The notes: generated from the letters alone by a model not told the origin. A stretch of 21,637 nucleotides of DNA from Thauera sp. (GCA_003446655.1 DMCZ01000208.1:1325-22961), one strand, 5' to 3'. Counted from the first letter of the stretch, positions 6,030 through 15,882 are shown. Made by a program: numbers and translations.

Positions 6030-9000
6030 TCACGCGCTGTCCGGTTTCACCCGGTACCACGCCGCATACAGCGCCGGCAGGAAGAGCATGGTGAGCACGG
6101 TGGCTACCGTCAGCCCGCCCATGATCGCCACCGCCATCGGCCCAAAGAAGGTGCTGCGCGACAGCGGCACCATGGCGAGGATGGCGGCCGCCGCGGTCAG
6201 CATGATCGGCCGGAAGCGGCGCACCGCCGATTCGACGATCGCATCCCACTGCGTGCGCCCGGCCTCGACGTCCTGGCGGATCTGGTCCACCAGGATCACC
6301 GAGTTGCGCATGATCATGCCCGACAGCGCGATCGTGCCGAGCAGGGCGACGAAGCCGAAGGGCTTGCCGAAGGCGAGCAGGAAGGCGGTGACGCCGATCA
6401 TGCCCAGCGGCGCGGTCAGCACCACCATGACGGTGCGCGAGAAGCTCTTCAACTGCAGCATCAGCACGGTCAGCACGGTGAGGATGAAGACCGGCATGCC
6501 GGCACCCACCGAGGTGCTGCCCTTGGCGCTCTCCTCCACCGAACCGCCGACCTCGAGGCGGTAGCCGAGCGGCAGCGCGGCGCGGATGCGCGCCATCTCG
6601 GCGGCGAGCTGGCCCACCACCACCGCCGGCTGGGTGCCGTCGTACAGCGTGGCGCGCACGGTCACCGTCGGGATGCGGTTGCGGCGCCAGATCACGCCCT
6701 GCTCGAAGTCGTGCTCCACGCGCACCACCTGCGCCAGCGGCACGCTGCGCCCACCCGCCACCGGCAGCGCCAGATCGGCCAGCAGCGACAGATGCACGCG
6801 CTCGGACTCGGCGCCGCGCAGCACCACCGCGATGGTCTCGGTGCCCTCGCGGAACTGGGTCACGGTCATGCCCTGCAGCGAGGTCGCGAGCAGGCTCGCG
6901 ATGTCCTGCGACGACACGCCGAGCAGGCGCGCCTTGTCCTGGTCGATCGCCAGGCGCACCACCTTGGACGGTTCCTCCCAGTCCAGATGCACGTTCGACA
7001 GGTGCAGATTGGCGCGCATCGCCTCGGCGACGGCGTGGGCCTGACTGCGCAGCGCGTCGAGGTCCGGCCCGCTCACCCGGTACTGCACCGGAAAGCCCAC
7101 CGGGGGGCCGTTCTCGAGCCGGTTGACGATGCCGCGCAAGGGCCAGGCCTGGTCCGCGAACAGGCGGATCAGCTTCGCGCGCAGCACCTCGCGCTCGGCC
7201 AGCCCGTTGGTGAGGATCACGATCTGGGCGAAGTTGGTCTGCGCCAGTTGCTGGTCGAGCGGCAGGTAGAAGCGCGGGCTGCCGCTGCCCACCCAGGCCA
7301 CGTAGTTGTCGATGCCGTCCTGCTCGCCGAGGAAGGTCTCCAGGCGCTTCACCGCGGCCTCGGTGGCCTGGTGCGACACGCCTTCGGCCAGACGCAGGTC
7401 GACCAGCAGCTCGGGCCGCGTCGAATCGGGGAAGAACTGCTGCGGCACGAAGCGCGCAAACACGAACAGCGAGCCGACGAAGATCGCCACCGTGAGCACG
7501 ATCACCACCCAGCGCCAGCGCACGCAGGCATTCACCACGGCGCGCAGACGGTTGTAGAAGGGCGTGTGGTAGATCGCGAACTCGTCGTGCTGCTCGTGGG
7601 CGTGGATGTCGCGCTCGGCCAGCCGCCGCCCGAGCGCCGGCCACACCCGACCGGCCAGCCGTGCCAGCGCCGAGGGCTTGCCGGCGCGCTTGCTGAAATC
7701 GGGCAGCAGGTAGTAGCCGAGATAGGGCACGAAGAGCACCGCGGCGATCCACGACACCAGCAGCGCGGTCACCGTGACCTGGAAGATCGAGCGCGTGAAC
7801 TCCCCCACCGAGGACGCCGCCAGCGCCACCGGCAGGAAGCCGGCCGCGGTCACCAGGGTGCCCGAGAGCATCGGCATCGCCGTCGAGGTCCACGCGTAGC
7901 TCGCCGCGCGCACCCGACCCCAGCCCTGCTCCATCTTGCTCGCCATCATCTCGACCGCGATGATCGCGTCGTCCACCAGCAGGCCGAGCGCGATGATCAG
8001 CGCGCCGAGTGAGATCTTGTGCAGGCCGATGTCGAACAGGTGCATGAACATGAAGGTGATCGCCAGCACCACCGGGATGATCACCAGCACCACGACGCCG
8101 GTGCGAAAACCCAGCGACAGCAGGCTCACCGCCATCACGATCAGCACCGCCTCGGCCAGCACGTAGACGAATTCATTCACCGCCCGCGTCACCGCCCGCG
8201 GCTGGTCGGCCACGCGCTCGAGGCGGATGCCGACCGGCAACTGGGAGACGATCGTGTCCACCGCCGCGTCGAGCTGGCGACCGAGCGCGACGATGTCGCC
8301 GCCGGCGCGCATCGACACGCCGATGCCGAGCGCCTCCTGCCCCATGTAGCGCAGGCGCTCGGCCGGCGGGTCGGCGTAGCCGCGGCGCACCTCGGCCACG
8401 TCGCCCAGGCGGAAGCTGCGTCCGCCGGCGCGGATCACGGTGGCGCGGATGGCGTCGAGGTCCTCGAACTGGCCGCTCGGGCGCAGCCAGATGCGGTCCT
8501 CCGCGGTCTCGAAGAAGCCGGCGCCGGTCTCGGCGTTCTGCCTGGCGAGCGCGCCGACGATGTCGTCCACGCGCAGGCCGAAGGTGGCGAGCTTGGTGTT
8601 GGAAATTTCGATGAACACGCGCTGCGGCTGCTCGGCGAAGAAGCTCACCTTGGCCACGTCCTTCACCCGCAGCAGCTCGCTGCGGATGGCCTCGGCGTGG
8701 CGCTTGAGTTCGGCGTGGCTGACGCCGTCGCCGACCAGCGCGAACAGGTTGCCGTAGGTGTCGCCGAACTCGTCGTTGAAGTAAGGCCCGCGCACGCCGG
8801 TGGGGAAGGTGTGGGCGATGTCGCCGATCTTCTTGCGCGCCTGGTACCAGATGTCGGGGATGTCGCGCGAGCGCGTGCTGTCCTTGACCAGGAAGAACAC
8901 CAGCGCCTCGCCGGGCTTGGAATAGCTGCGGATCACGTCGGCCTGGGCGATCTCCTGCAGCTTCTTCTCGATGCGGTCGGTGACCTGCTGCTCGACCTCG

Positions 9001-9209
9001 CGCGCGCTCGCCCCCGGCCATTCGGCGCGCACCACCATGACCTTGAAGGTGAAGGGCGGATCCTCGGACTGGCCGAGCCGGGTGTAGGAGAAGATCCCGA
9101 TCAGGGTGCTGACGATGAGGAAATACAGCACCAGCGAGCGGTGAGTCAGCCCCCACTCGGAGAGGTTGAAGCGGCCGCGGCCGATCGCGTCCTCGTCGTG
9201 GTGGCTCAT
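6030..9209 (-). CDS. RND-family efflux pump, inner-membrane permease subunit
   Basis: 1059 residues, the usual length for hydrophobe/amphiphile RND pumps. An N-terminal cytoplasmic stretch precedes TM1 (about 25-42), followed by the large periplasmic porter domain. Next comes the TM block with LGLLVDDAIIAVEMM, which holds the paired Asp403/Asp404 of the proton relay. A second periplasmic loop and TM7-12 complete the pump. The AcrB relay lysine (Lys940) position aligns with Arg968 in MIMRNSVILVDQI. The start MSHHDED at 9207-9209 overlaps the adaptor stop (ATGA). The family exports drugs, dyes, detergents or metabolites through an adaptor and a TolC duct; the substrate cannot be told from sequence. 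No outer-membrane gene follows in the same unit. Confidence 0.93.
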   Translation of the reverse strand: MSHHDEDAIGRGRFNLSEWGLTHRSLVLYFLIVSTLIGIFSYTRLGQSEDPPFTFKVMVVRAEWPGASAREVEQQVTDRIEKKLQEIAQADVIRSYSKPGEALVFFLVKDSTRSRDIPDIWYQARKKIGDIAHTFPTGVRGPYFNDEFGDTYGNLFALVGDGVSHAELKRHAEAIRSELLRVKDVAKVSFFAEQPQRVFIEISNTKLATFGLRVDDIVGALARQNAETGAGFFETAEDRIWLRPSGQFEDLDAIRATVIRAGGRSFRLGDVAEVRRGYADPPAERLRYMGQEALGIGVSMRAGGDIVALGRQLDAAVDTIVSQLPVGIRLERVADQPRAVTRAVNEFVYVLAEAVLIVMAVSLLSLGFRTGVVVLVIIPVVLAITFMFMHLFDIGLHKISLGALIIALGLLVDDAIIAVEMMASKMEQGWGRVRAASYAWTSTAMPMLSGTLVTAAGFLPVALAASSVGEFTRSIFQVTVTALLVSWIAAVLFVPYLGYYLLPDFSKRAGKPSALARLAGRVWPALGRRLAERDIHAHEQHDEFAIYHTPFYNRLRAVVNACVRWRWVVIVLTVAIFVGSLFVFARFVPQQFFPDSTRPELLVDLRLAEGVSHQATEAAVKRLETFLGEQDGIDNYVAWVGSGSPRFYLPLDQQLAQTNFAQIVILTNGLAEREVLRAKLIRLFADQAWPLRGIVNRLENGPPVGFPVQYRVSGPDLDALRSQAHAVAEAMRANLHLSNVHLDWEEPSKVVRLAIDQDKARLLGVSSQDIASLLATSLQGMTVTQFREGTETIAVVLRGAESERVHLSLLADLALPVAGGRSVPLAQVVRVEHDFEQGVIWRRNRIPTVTVRATLYDGTQPAVVVGQLAAEMARIRAALPLGYRLEVGGSVEESAKGSTSVGAGMPVFILTVLTVLMLQLKSFSRTVMVVLTAPLGMIGVTAFLLAFGKPFGFVALLGTIALSGMIMRNSVILVDQIRQDVEAGRTQWDAIVESAVRRFRPIMLTAAAAILAMVPLSRSTFFGPMAVAIMGGLTVATVLTMLFLPALYAAWYRVKPDSA

Positions 9210-10318
9210 CGCTTGACGTCCAGCAGCACGGGTGCGCCCTCCTCGAGCGCACGCACGGTCTCGCCCTCGACCAGCGTATGCACGCCCGCCACCACCAGCC
9301 GTGACCCGGCCGGCAGGTCGGCGCGCAGCAGGGCACCGTCCTCGCGCCAGGCGAGGATGTCGACGCCGACCGGATGCACGTGATCCCCCTCGCCGACCAC
9401 CCACACCGTGCCGCCATCGGGCTTGCCGGGCGTGCGGGTGACGGCGGCCAGCGGCAACAGCACGCCCTGCGCTGCGGCCTCGGGCGCCGCGAACAGCACG
9501 CTCGCCGTAGCCCCGAGCGGCAGACCGGCGTCGGCCTGCGCCACCGCCACGCGCAGCGCATAGGTGCGGGTGGCGGTGTCGGCGGCGGGCGCCACCTCGC
9601 GCACGCTGGCGGCGTATTCGCGCTCGGGCGCCGCCCAGGTGCGCACGCGCGCCGCCATGCCGGGCTGCAACTGCCCGGCGCGGCCCTCGGGCACATGGAT
9701 CAGCACCTCGCGCTCGTCGGGGCGGGCGATGCGGAACACCGACTGCCCCACGCCGACCACCTGCCCCGGCTCGGCGAGCACGGCGGTGACGACGCCCGCG
9801 GCCGGGGCCTCGAGGCGGGTGTAGCCGGCCTGGTTGGATGCGGTCTCGGCCTGCGCGCGCGCCTGGCGCAGCCGCGCCTCGGCCGCCTGCAGCGCGGTAC
9901 GGCGAGTGTCGAGCACCGAAGACGAAACGAACTTGCGCGCCGCCAGCTCCTGCGCGCGCCCGTATTCGGTGCGCGCCAGCGCCAGATCGGCTTCGGCCGC
10001 CGCGAGCGCCGCCTGCGCCGCGCTCGCGGCAAGGCGCGCATCGGCGGGGTCTAGCAGCGCCAGCAGCGCGCCCGCGGCCACCTCGGCGCCGACATCCACC
10101 TTGCGCTCGATGAGCTTGCCGCCGACGCGGAAGGCCACGTCGGCCTCGATACGCGCCCTCACCTCACCCGCGTAGATCTGGACTGCGGGGGCCGCCGCCG
10201 CACCATCGAGGGTCCGCACGAGCACGGCGCGCGGCGGCGGGGCCTCGGGCGCCGGGGCGGAACAGGACACGAGCAGGCAGGCGCCGGCGATCGCGGTCAG
10301 CAGGGTACGGATGCGCAT
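9206..10318 (-). CDS. RND efflux periplasmic adaptor (membrane fusion) lipoprotein
   Basis: 370 residues. The start MRIRTLL (10316-10318) gives a clean lipoprotein signal with lipobox LVSC (Cys19 or so); upstream in-frame ATGs lie in promoter-like DNA. The domain order is typical. A lipoyl half-motif (AFRVGGKLIERKVDVGAEVAAGALLALLD, split here by LIER) precedes an alpha-hairpin rich in Ala/Glu/Arg. The second lipoyl half is YTRLEAPAAGVVTAVLAEPGQVV, followed by beta-barrel and membrane-proximal domains. It links the inner-membrane pump to an outer-membrane channel. Its stop overlaps the pump start by 4 bp. A leader of about 165 bp upstream holds a palindrome likely to be an operator; no regulator gene is adjacent. 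Confidence 0.92.
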   Translation of the reverse strand: MRIRTLLTAIAGACLLVSCSAPAPEAPPPRAVLVRTLDGAAAAPAVQIYAGEVRARIEADVAFRVGGKLIERKVDVGAEVAAGALLALLDPADARLAASAAQAALAAAEADLALARTEYGRAQELAARKFVSSSVLDTRRTALQAAEARLRQARAQAETASNQAGYTRLEAPAAGVVTAVLAEPGQVVGVGQSVFRIARPDEREVLIHVPEGRAGQLQPGMAARVRTWAAPEREYAASVREVAPAADTATRTYALRVAVAQADAGLPLGATASVLFAAPEAAAQGVLLPLAAVTRTPGKPDGGTVWVVGEGDHVHPVGVDILAWREDGALLRADLPAGSRLVVAGVHTLVEGETVRALEEGAPVLLDVKR

Positions 10319-10385
10319 CGGGATTCTCTGCAAGGTGCGGACGCGCTGGTTTGCGCCGGGCGTCCGGTGTCGCGAAACGAGGCCC

Positions 10386-10420
10386 GTAGTGTAGCGCTTC
10401 GGCCTTGTGACCAAGGTCAC
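10386..10420 (-). promoter_or_regulatory. candidate promoter/operator for the RND pair
   Basis: A perfect palindrome GTGACC-AA-GGTCAC occupies 10407-10420. Read on the minus strand it contains TTGGTC, a possible -35. CACTAC lies 17 nt further on (10386-10391), with TACACT overlapping it at a 15-nt spacing as an alternative -10. A dyad across the -35 region fits a repressor or a MerR-type activator, but neither class is encoded next door. The rest of 10319-10483 shows nothing else I can support. Confidence 0.4.
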
Positions 10421-10483
10421 CCAGGGGGCCCGGCCATGCATTCGCAGCACCCCGGCCAGCCGCGGCGCCGCCCGTCAGCGCGC

Positions 10484-12553
10484 TCAGCGCGACTCGAGCA
10501 GCAGGCGGCCGTTGGCGGGCTGGATCGGCCGGCCGTTGCGCGGGTACAGGCGCGCGAACACCGCGAGCTGGTCGTCGGCGATCGGCAGCGGCTGCTTCAT
10601 GACCACCCACAGCACGTCCTCGGTGCAGGGCGGCGTCGGCAGCGAGCCGGTGTAGAGGAAGTGGCCGGGGTCTGCCGGCACGAGTTGAGCCAGGTCGATC
10701 ACCGCGTCGGGCGAGAACTCGCGGCCGCGATCGAGTGGCAGGTTGTTCCACAGCGTCTGCAGCACCGGATGCGCCTCGCCGCCGGCAGCCAGCAGTAGCG
10801 ACAGGATCGCCTGCTTGCCGTCTGCGCTGCGGTGCTCGAGATAGATTGCCATGTCGTGCGCCATGCCGCCGACGCGGTCCTGCGACGGACGGTGCAGCGT
10901 GAAGCGCTCGAGCGCGTAGCGCACGCCGCGCACGGTGATGCCCATGCCCTCGCCGACCTCGACCTGCAGCGTGTTGCCGGTGTCGCGAATACGAAAGCCG
11001 CTGCGCCCGTAGTCGAACTGCACTGGCGCCAGATCGACCGCGATGCCGTCGCGCAGATCGATCGGCGACTGGCGCGTGCCCTCGGCGCACACCCGCCACT
11101 CCGGGCGCAGCTTGCCCCAGTTGTGCGGGCCGGTATCGCCGTCGTAGCTCCAGCCGGCGGACGTCGCCGGCATCGGGGTGACGCGGATGCCGCGGGCTTC
11201 GAGCGTCGAGTTGGATTGCGGGGTGGTTTGCAGGATAGGTTGGGGGGCGGCTGGCAAGGGCGTCCGCGACGCCACCTGCGAGGACTTGCTGGCTTGCTCC
11301 GCCGTGGCCTGCTGGCGTGCGGCACGAGGGGGCGCTTCTGCCGCCGGCTGCGCGCGCGCGCCACGCTGAGTCCGCGCGGGGGCAGCAGCGGGCTCGGGGG
11401 TGGCACGCTGCAGGGCGGGCGCGACTGCGGGCTGCCCCGCTGCGCTGCGCGCGGGCGCAAGCGGCTGGACAGGCGGCGCCGGGCGCAGGGGCGCCGTCGC
11501 CGGCGTCGAACTGTGCGCGGGCGCAGGCCTTGCGGCCGGCGTCGCCGCTGCGGGTGCAGGCGCCGGCTTGCTCGCCGCGGCCGGCGCGGCCGGCTGCTGC
11601 GCGGGCGCGGCGTCTGCCTCGGCCTTGGCCGCGATGCCGGGCAAGGGCGGCAGGATGGATCTGCGCGGCGCGGACGCCTCGGTGCCCGCCGACGCCCCGC
11701 CGGGGAGGAATTTTGCAGGGATCTCCACGTGCGTCTCGAACGGCGGCTCGGCAGCCTGCCCCGCAGACGGCGCGGGCAGCGGCGTCTCGCCGGCACGGAT
11801 CAGTTCGGGGGGCGCCGCCGGCTCGGGGCGGGCGGCAGCCAGCGGCGCCGGGCTCACCGTTCCGGATTGCGCGCGGGTCGCTGACGACGTCGCGGGGAGC
11901 GTGGCCTTGGCGGGCGGCATCGGCGCTGCGGCGGGCGTCGGCGCTGCGGCGGGCGTCGGCGCTGCGGCGGGCGTCGGCGCTGCGGCGGGCGTCGGCGCGG
12001 GCGGCACGGAGACCGGCGCGGCTGAGGCTGGGGCGGAGGCGGTAGGCGGAGGAGTGGCAGGCTGCGGCGCCGCCGGTGTCGTAGCCGATCCAGCCGCAGC
12101 GGACGCCGGCGCGGACGCCAGCTTCGCGGCCTCGCTCGCCAGCTTCTGCAGATCGGCGGCCGAGGGCGGGTTGCACACCTCGCGCCACATGCGCTCGTCC
12201 ACCGAATTACGCGCTACGGCGAGCGGCGTCTGGTCGGGCACGGACTCCTCGCGGACGATGTTGTCGTCCTTGTCCACATACACGCGCTTGACCGTGACGA
12301 AGGCGCGGTTACGGCAGTCGTAGCGGTTCAAGGCCTTGATCATCGCGTAGCCCGAGGCCTTCGCCTCTTCGGAGGTCAGCACCACCCGGCCCCAGGAGAT
12401 CTTCGTCCCGGCGTCCGACGACAGGATGCTGCTGCGGTCGATCTCGACGCGACGGTTGCGATCGCTGAGCACCAGTTGCCAGTCGGCAGCCAGCGCCGCC
12501 CCGGCGGTGTGGGCGAGCAGCAAGGCAGCGAGAAGCGGGCGGAGAGCGTTCAT
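10484..12553 (-). CDS. secreted adhesin-E-like / degenerate alpha-carbonic anhydrase fusion protein
   Basis: 689 residues. A signal peptide (about 1-22, ending AGAALA) is followed by a domain at about 23-130 resembling surface-adhesin protein E (SWGRVVLTSEEAKASGYAMI, YDCRNRAFVTVKRVY; Cys80 and Cys127 may pair). About 131-465 is a Pro/Ala-rich linker with PTPAAA repeats. From Trp468 to the end is an alpha-carbonic anhydrase fold: WSYDGDTGPHNWG, RQSPIDL, YTGSLPTPPC, LWVVMKQPL. Of the three zinc histidines (FHFH and ELH in the family), only His554 remains; the others align with Thr552 and Tyr571. The gatekeeper Thr aligns with Pro639. Catalysis is therefore unlikely, and a binding or structural role in the envelope is inferred. 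It is divergent from thiD. Confidence 0.85.
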   Translation of the reverse strand: MNALRPLLAALLLAHTAGAALAADWQLVLSDRNRRVEIDRSSILSSDAGTKISWGRVVLTSEEAKASGYAMIKALNRYDCRNRAFVTVKRVYVDKDDNIVREESVPDQTPLAVARNSVDERMWREVCNPPSAADLQKLASEAAKLASAPASAAAGSATTPAAPQPATPPPTASAPASAAPVSVPPAPTPAAAPTPAAAPTPAAAPTPAAAPMPPAKATLPATSSATRAQSGTVSPAPLAAARPEPAAPPELIRAGETPLPAPSAGQAAEPPFETHVEIPAKFLPGGASAGTEASAPRRSILPPLPGIAAKAEADAAPAQQPAAPAAASKPAPAPAAATPAARPAPAHSSTPATAPLRPAPPVQPLAPARSAAGQPAVAPALQRATPEPAAAPARTQRGARAQPAAEAPPRAARQQATAEQASKSSQVASRTPLPAAPQPILQTTPQSNSTLEARGIRVTPMPATSAGWSYDGDTGPHNWGKLRPEWRVCAEGTRQSPIDLRDGIAVDLAPVQFDYGRSGFRIRDTGNTLQVEVGEGMGITVRGVRYALERFTLHRPSQDRVGGMAHDMAIYLEHRSADGKQAILSLLLAAGGEAHPVLQTLWNNLPLDRGREFSPDAVIDLAQLVPADPGHFLYTGSLPTPPCTEDVLWVVMKQPLPIADDQLAVFARLYPRNGRPIQPANGRLLLESR
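11921..11992 (-). repeat. four perfect 18-bp tandem repeats in the linker
   Basis: Four identical copies of the 18-bp unit CGGCGCTGCGGCGGGCGT lie head to tail. Read on the minus strand they encode PTPAAA repeats within the extended linker of the adhesin/carbonic-anhydrase protein. Identity at every third-codon position suggests recent slippage expansion. The units are in frame, so copy-number change would alter only linker length. Confidence 0.95.
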
Positions 12554-12616
12554 GGATGTCGGATCATCGAGGGTGACAGCATGCTAATCGACCTCTGCGC
12601 GCAGATCTTGAGCACC

Positions 12617-12645
12617 TTGCCACGGCAGAGTGCATACAGTATCTT
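12617..12645 (+). promoter_or_regulatory. thiDp: predicted sigma-70-type promoter for thiD-thiC
   Basis: TTGCCA (12617-12622) and TATCTT (12640-12645) are separated by exactly 17 nt and lie just upstream of the TPP riboswitch. This would start the transcript a few bases before the aptamer. A perfect 12-bp palindrome, TCTGCGCGCAGA (12594-12605), lies immediately upstream of the -35; no regulator can be assigned. The divergent adhesin/carbonic-anhydrase gene starts at 12553, so this 185-bp region also has to hold its promoter. Confidence 0.55.
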
Positions 12646-12654
12646 CCCTCGCTC

Positions 12655-12733
12655 TCGTTGGGGGTGCCCGCCGCGCACGGGCTGAGAAACACCCTTGGAA
12701 CCTGATCCGGCTCGCACCGGCGTAGGGAAACGT
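12655..12733 (+). ncRNA. TPP riboswitch (THI element) upstream of thiD
   Basis: All the conserved blocks of the thiamine pyrophosphate aptamer are present in order: GGGGTGCCCG, GGGCTGAGAAACACCCTTG, GAACCTGATCCGG, then ACCGGCGTAGGGAAACG. The closing helix P1 can form from CGTT (12656-12659) and AACG (12729-12732). CTGAGA and CCTGATC match the pyrimidine-binding arm, and the GCGTAGGGAA block matches the 3' core. The element ends only about 6 nt before the thiD ATG, and its AGGGAA is the only Shine-Dalgarno-like sequence there. Direct translational control by ligand binding is therefore likely. Confidence 0.96.
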
Positions 12734-12738
12734 ACATC

Positions 12739-13635
12739 ATGAGTTCGTCCGCTTCACCCGCTGCCAGCAAAGGCGGCGCGTCTGCTGCATCTTCCGGCAA
12801 GTCCTCCCGCATCCCGAACGTCGTCTCCATCGCCGGCGTTGACCCGTCCGGCGGCGCTGGCGTATTCGCCGACCTCAAGGCTTTCAGCGCCCTCGGCGCC
12901 TATGGCTGCGGCGTGATCGCTGCGCTCACCGCGCAGAACACGCAGGCAGTCACCGGTGTGCATGTACCGCCCACCGATTTCCTGCGCCTGCAGATCGACA
13001 CCCTGTTCGCCGACGTGCACCTGCATGCGACCAAGATCGGCATGCTCGGCAGCGCCGAGGTCACCACCACGGTGGCCGAGCGCCTCGCGCACTGGCAGGC
13101 GGCGAATGTGGTGCTCGACCCGGTCATGGTGGCCAAGAGCGGCGACAGCCTGCTCGCGAAGAGCGCGATCTCGGCGATGCGCGAGGCGCTGTTCCCGCAG
13201 GCCTTCCTGATCACCCCCAACCTGCCCGAGGCCGGCGTGCTGCTCGAGCAGCGCGCGCCCGACACGGTCAAGGAGATGTACCGCGCCGCCGAGCGCCTGC
13301 GCGAGCTGCTGCCCTTGTCCTCCGAGCGCTGGGTGCTGCTGAAGGGCGGCCACCTGCCCGGCAACGACCTGGTCGACCTGCTGTTCGACGGCGACCGCAT
13401 GGTCGAGCTGCCCGCACAGCGCATCGACACCAAGAACACCCACGGCACCGGGTGCACGCTCAGCTCGGCGATCGCCGCGCTGCTGCCGCAGGCCGAAGGT
13501 CAGTTCCGCCCGGTCGAGACCGCGGTACGCCACGCGCGCCAGTGGCTGCTGGGCGCGATTGCGCATGCGGGCGAACTCGCGGTCGGCAGCGGCCACGGGC
13601 CGGTGCATCACTTCCACGCGCTGTGGAAGCGGTGA
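12739..13635 (+). CDS. thiD: bifunctional hydroxymethylpyrimidine/phosphomethylpyrimidine kinase
   Basis: 298 residues. It phosphorylates HMP and HMP-P to HMP-PP, the pyrimidine half of thiamine, in the cytoplasm. The ribokinase-like signature VSIAGVDPSGGAGVFADLKAF opens the core, followed by GVIAALTAQNT, TKIGMLGSAE, LDPVMVAKSG and ITPNLPEA. The anion-hole/catalytic NTHGTGCTLSSAIA comes near the C-terminus. The start is taken at 12739, right behind the riboswitch, and gives a Ser/Ala/Gly-rich extension of about 25 residues before IPNVVSIAG. No other start lies nearer the core. It is the first gene of the riboswitch-led thiD-thiC unit, with thiC 210 bp downstream. Confidence 0.95.
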   Translation: MSSSASPAASKGGASAASSGKSSRIPNVVSIAGVDPSGGAGVFADLKAFSALGAYGCGVIAALTAQNTQAVTGVHVPPTDFLRLQIDTLFADVHLHATKIGMLGSAEVTTTVAERLAHWQAANVVLDPVMVAKSGDSLLAKSAISAMREALFPQAFLITPNLPEAGVLLEQRAPDTVKEMYRAAERLRELLPLSSERWVLLKGGHLPGNDLVDLLFDGDRMVELPAQRIDTKNTHGTGCTLSSAIAALLPQAEGQFRPVETAVRHARQWLLGAIAHAGELAVGSGHGPVHHFHALWKR

Positions 13636-13660
13636 GCACCAACACCATTCGCGCTCGCCC

Positions 13661-13730
13661 CGTGGGAGCGGGCTTGCCCGCGAACATGTCCAAACCAACC
13701 GCCGCATTCGCGGGCAAGCCCGCTCCCACG
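13661..13730. repeat. REP-type inverted pair (REPIN-like) between thiD and thiC
   Basis: A perfect 24-bp inverted repeat occupies 13661-13684 and 13707-13730, with a 22-nt spacer. Each arm carries the core GTGGGAGCGGGC followed by TTGCCCGCGAA (or its complement) and is itself a smaller hairpin (GCGGGC-TT-GCCCGC). This core is the same as the REP elements well known from Pseudomonas, which are mobilised by RAYT transposases. No such transposase is in the window. In RNA it would form a very stable hairpin inside the thiD-thiC transcript, possibly affecting stability or relative expression. Confidence 0.92.
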
Positions 13731-13742
13731 GACTCGTCAGCG

Positions 13743-13768
13743 TTCGTGGGCAAGACCGCCCCCACAAG
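13743..13768. repeat. third, degenerate REP unit
   Basis: The stretch beginning TTCGTGGGCAAGACCGCC and ending CCCACAAG repeats the right arm of the adjacent pair with a few substitutions. It lies in the same orientation as that arm, 12 bp further on. The GTGGG/CCCAC ends still pair. It looks like an older copy of the same element. Confidence 0.8.
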
Positions 13769-13845
13769 CGCTTGACGGCCCCAGCAGCCCTCCGGCACGA
13801 ACCGAACACCAGACCAGAACCCCACACCCTTCCCCAGGAGACAGC

Positions 13846-15765
<1,920 letters not shown>

Positions 15766-15792
15766 TGCAGCGCGCGATCGCCTGAGCCTCGG

Positions 15793-15819
15793 CGGGCCGC
15801 GACATGCGGCCCGTTTTTT
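15793..15819 (+). terminator. Rho-independent terminator after thiC
   Basis: CGGGCCGC (15793-15800) pairs perfectly with GCGGCCCG (15806-15813) across a 5-nt GACAT loop and is followed at once by six T residues. It lies 28 bp after the thiC stop and ends the thiD-thiC transcription unit before the helicase gene. Confidence 0.95.
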
Positions 15820-15882
15820 CGCATCTCATCCGCGAGCGTTCATTCGCGACCTCTGCGCCAGACAGGGTCCTGCACGGGCGTG

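Noticed and set aside
5628..8012. 794-codon plus-strand open frame over DUF3348 and the RND pump
   Set aside because: Low-complexity His/Arg/Ala translation with no domain; antisense to two solid genes.
13661..13768. CRISPR-like or terminator interpretation of the repeats after thiD
   Set aside because: The units are inverted and hairpin-forming, with no regular spacers and no T-run; the sequence matches REP elements better.
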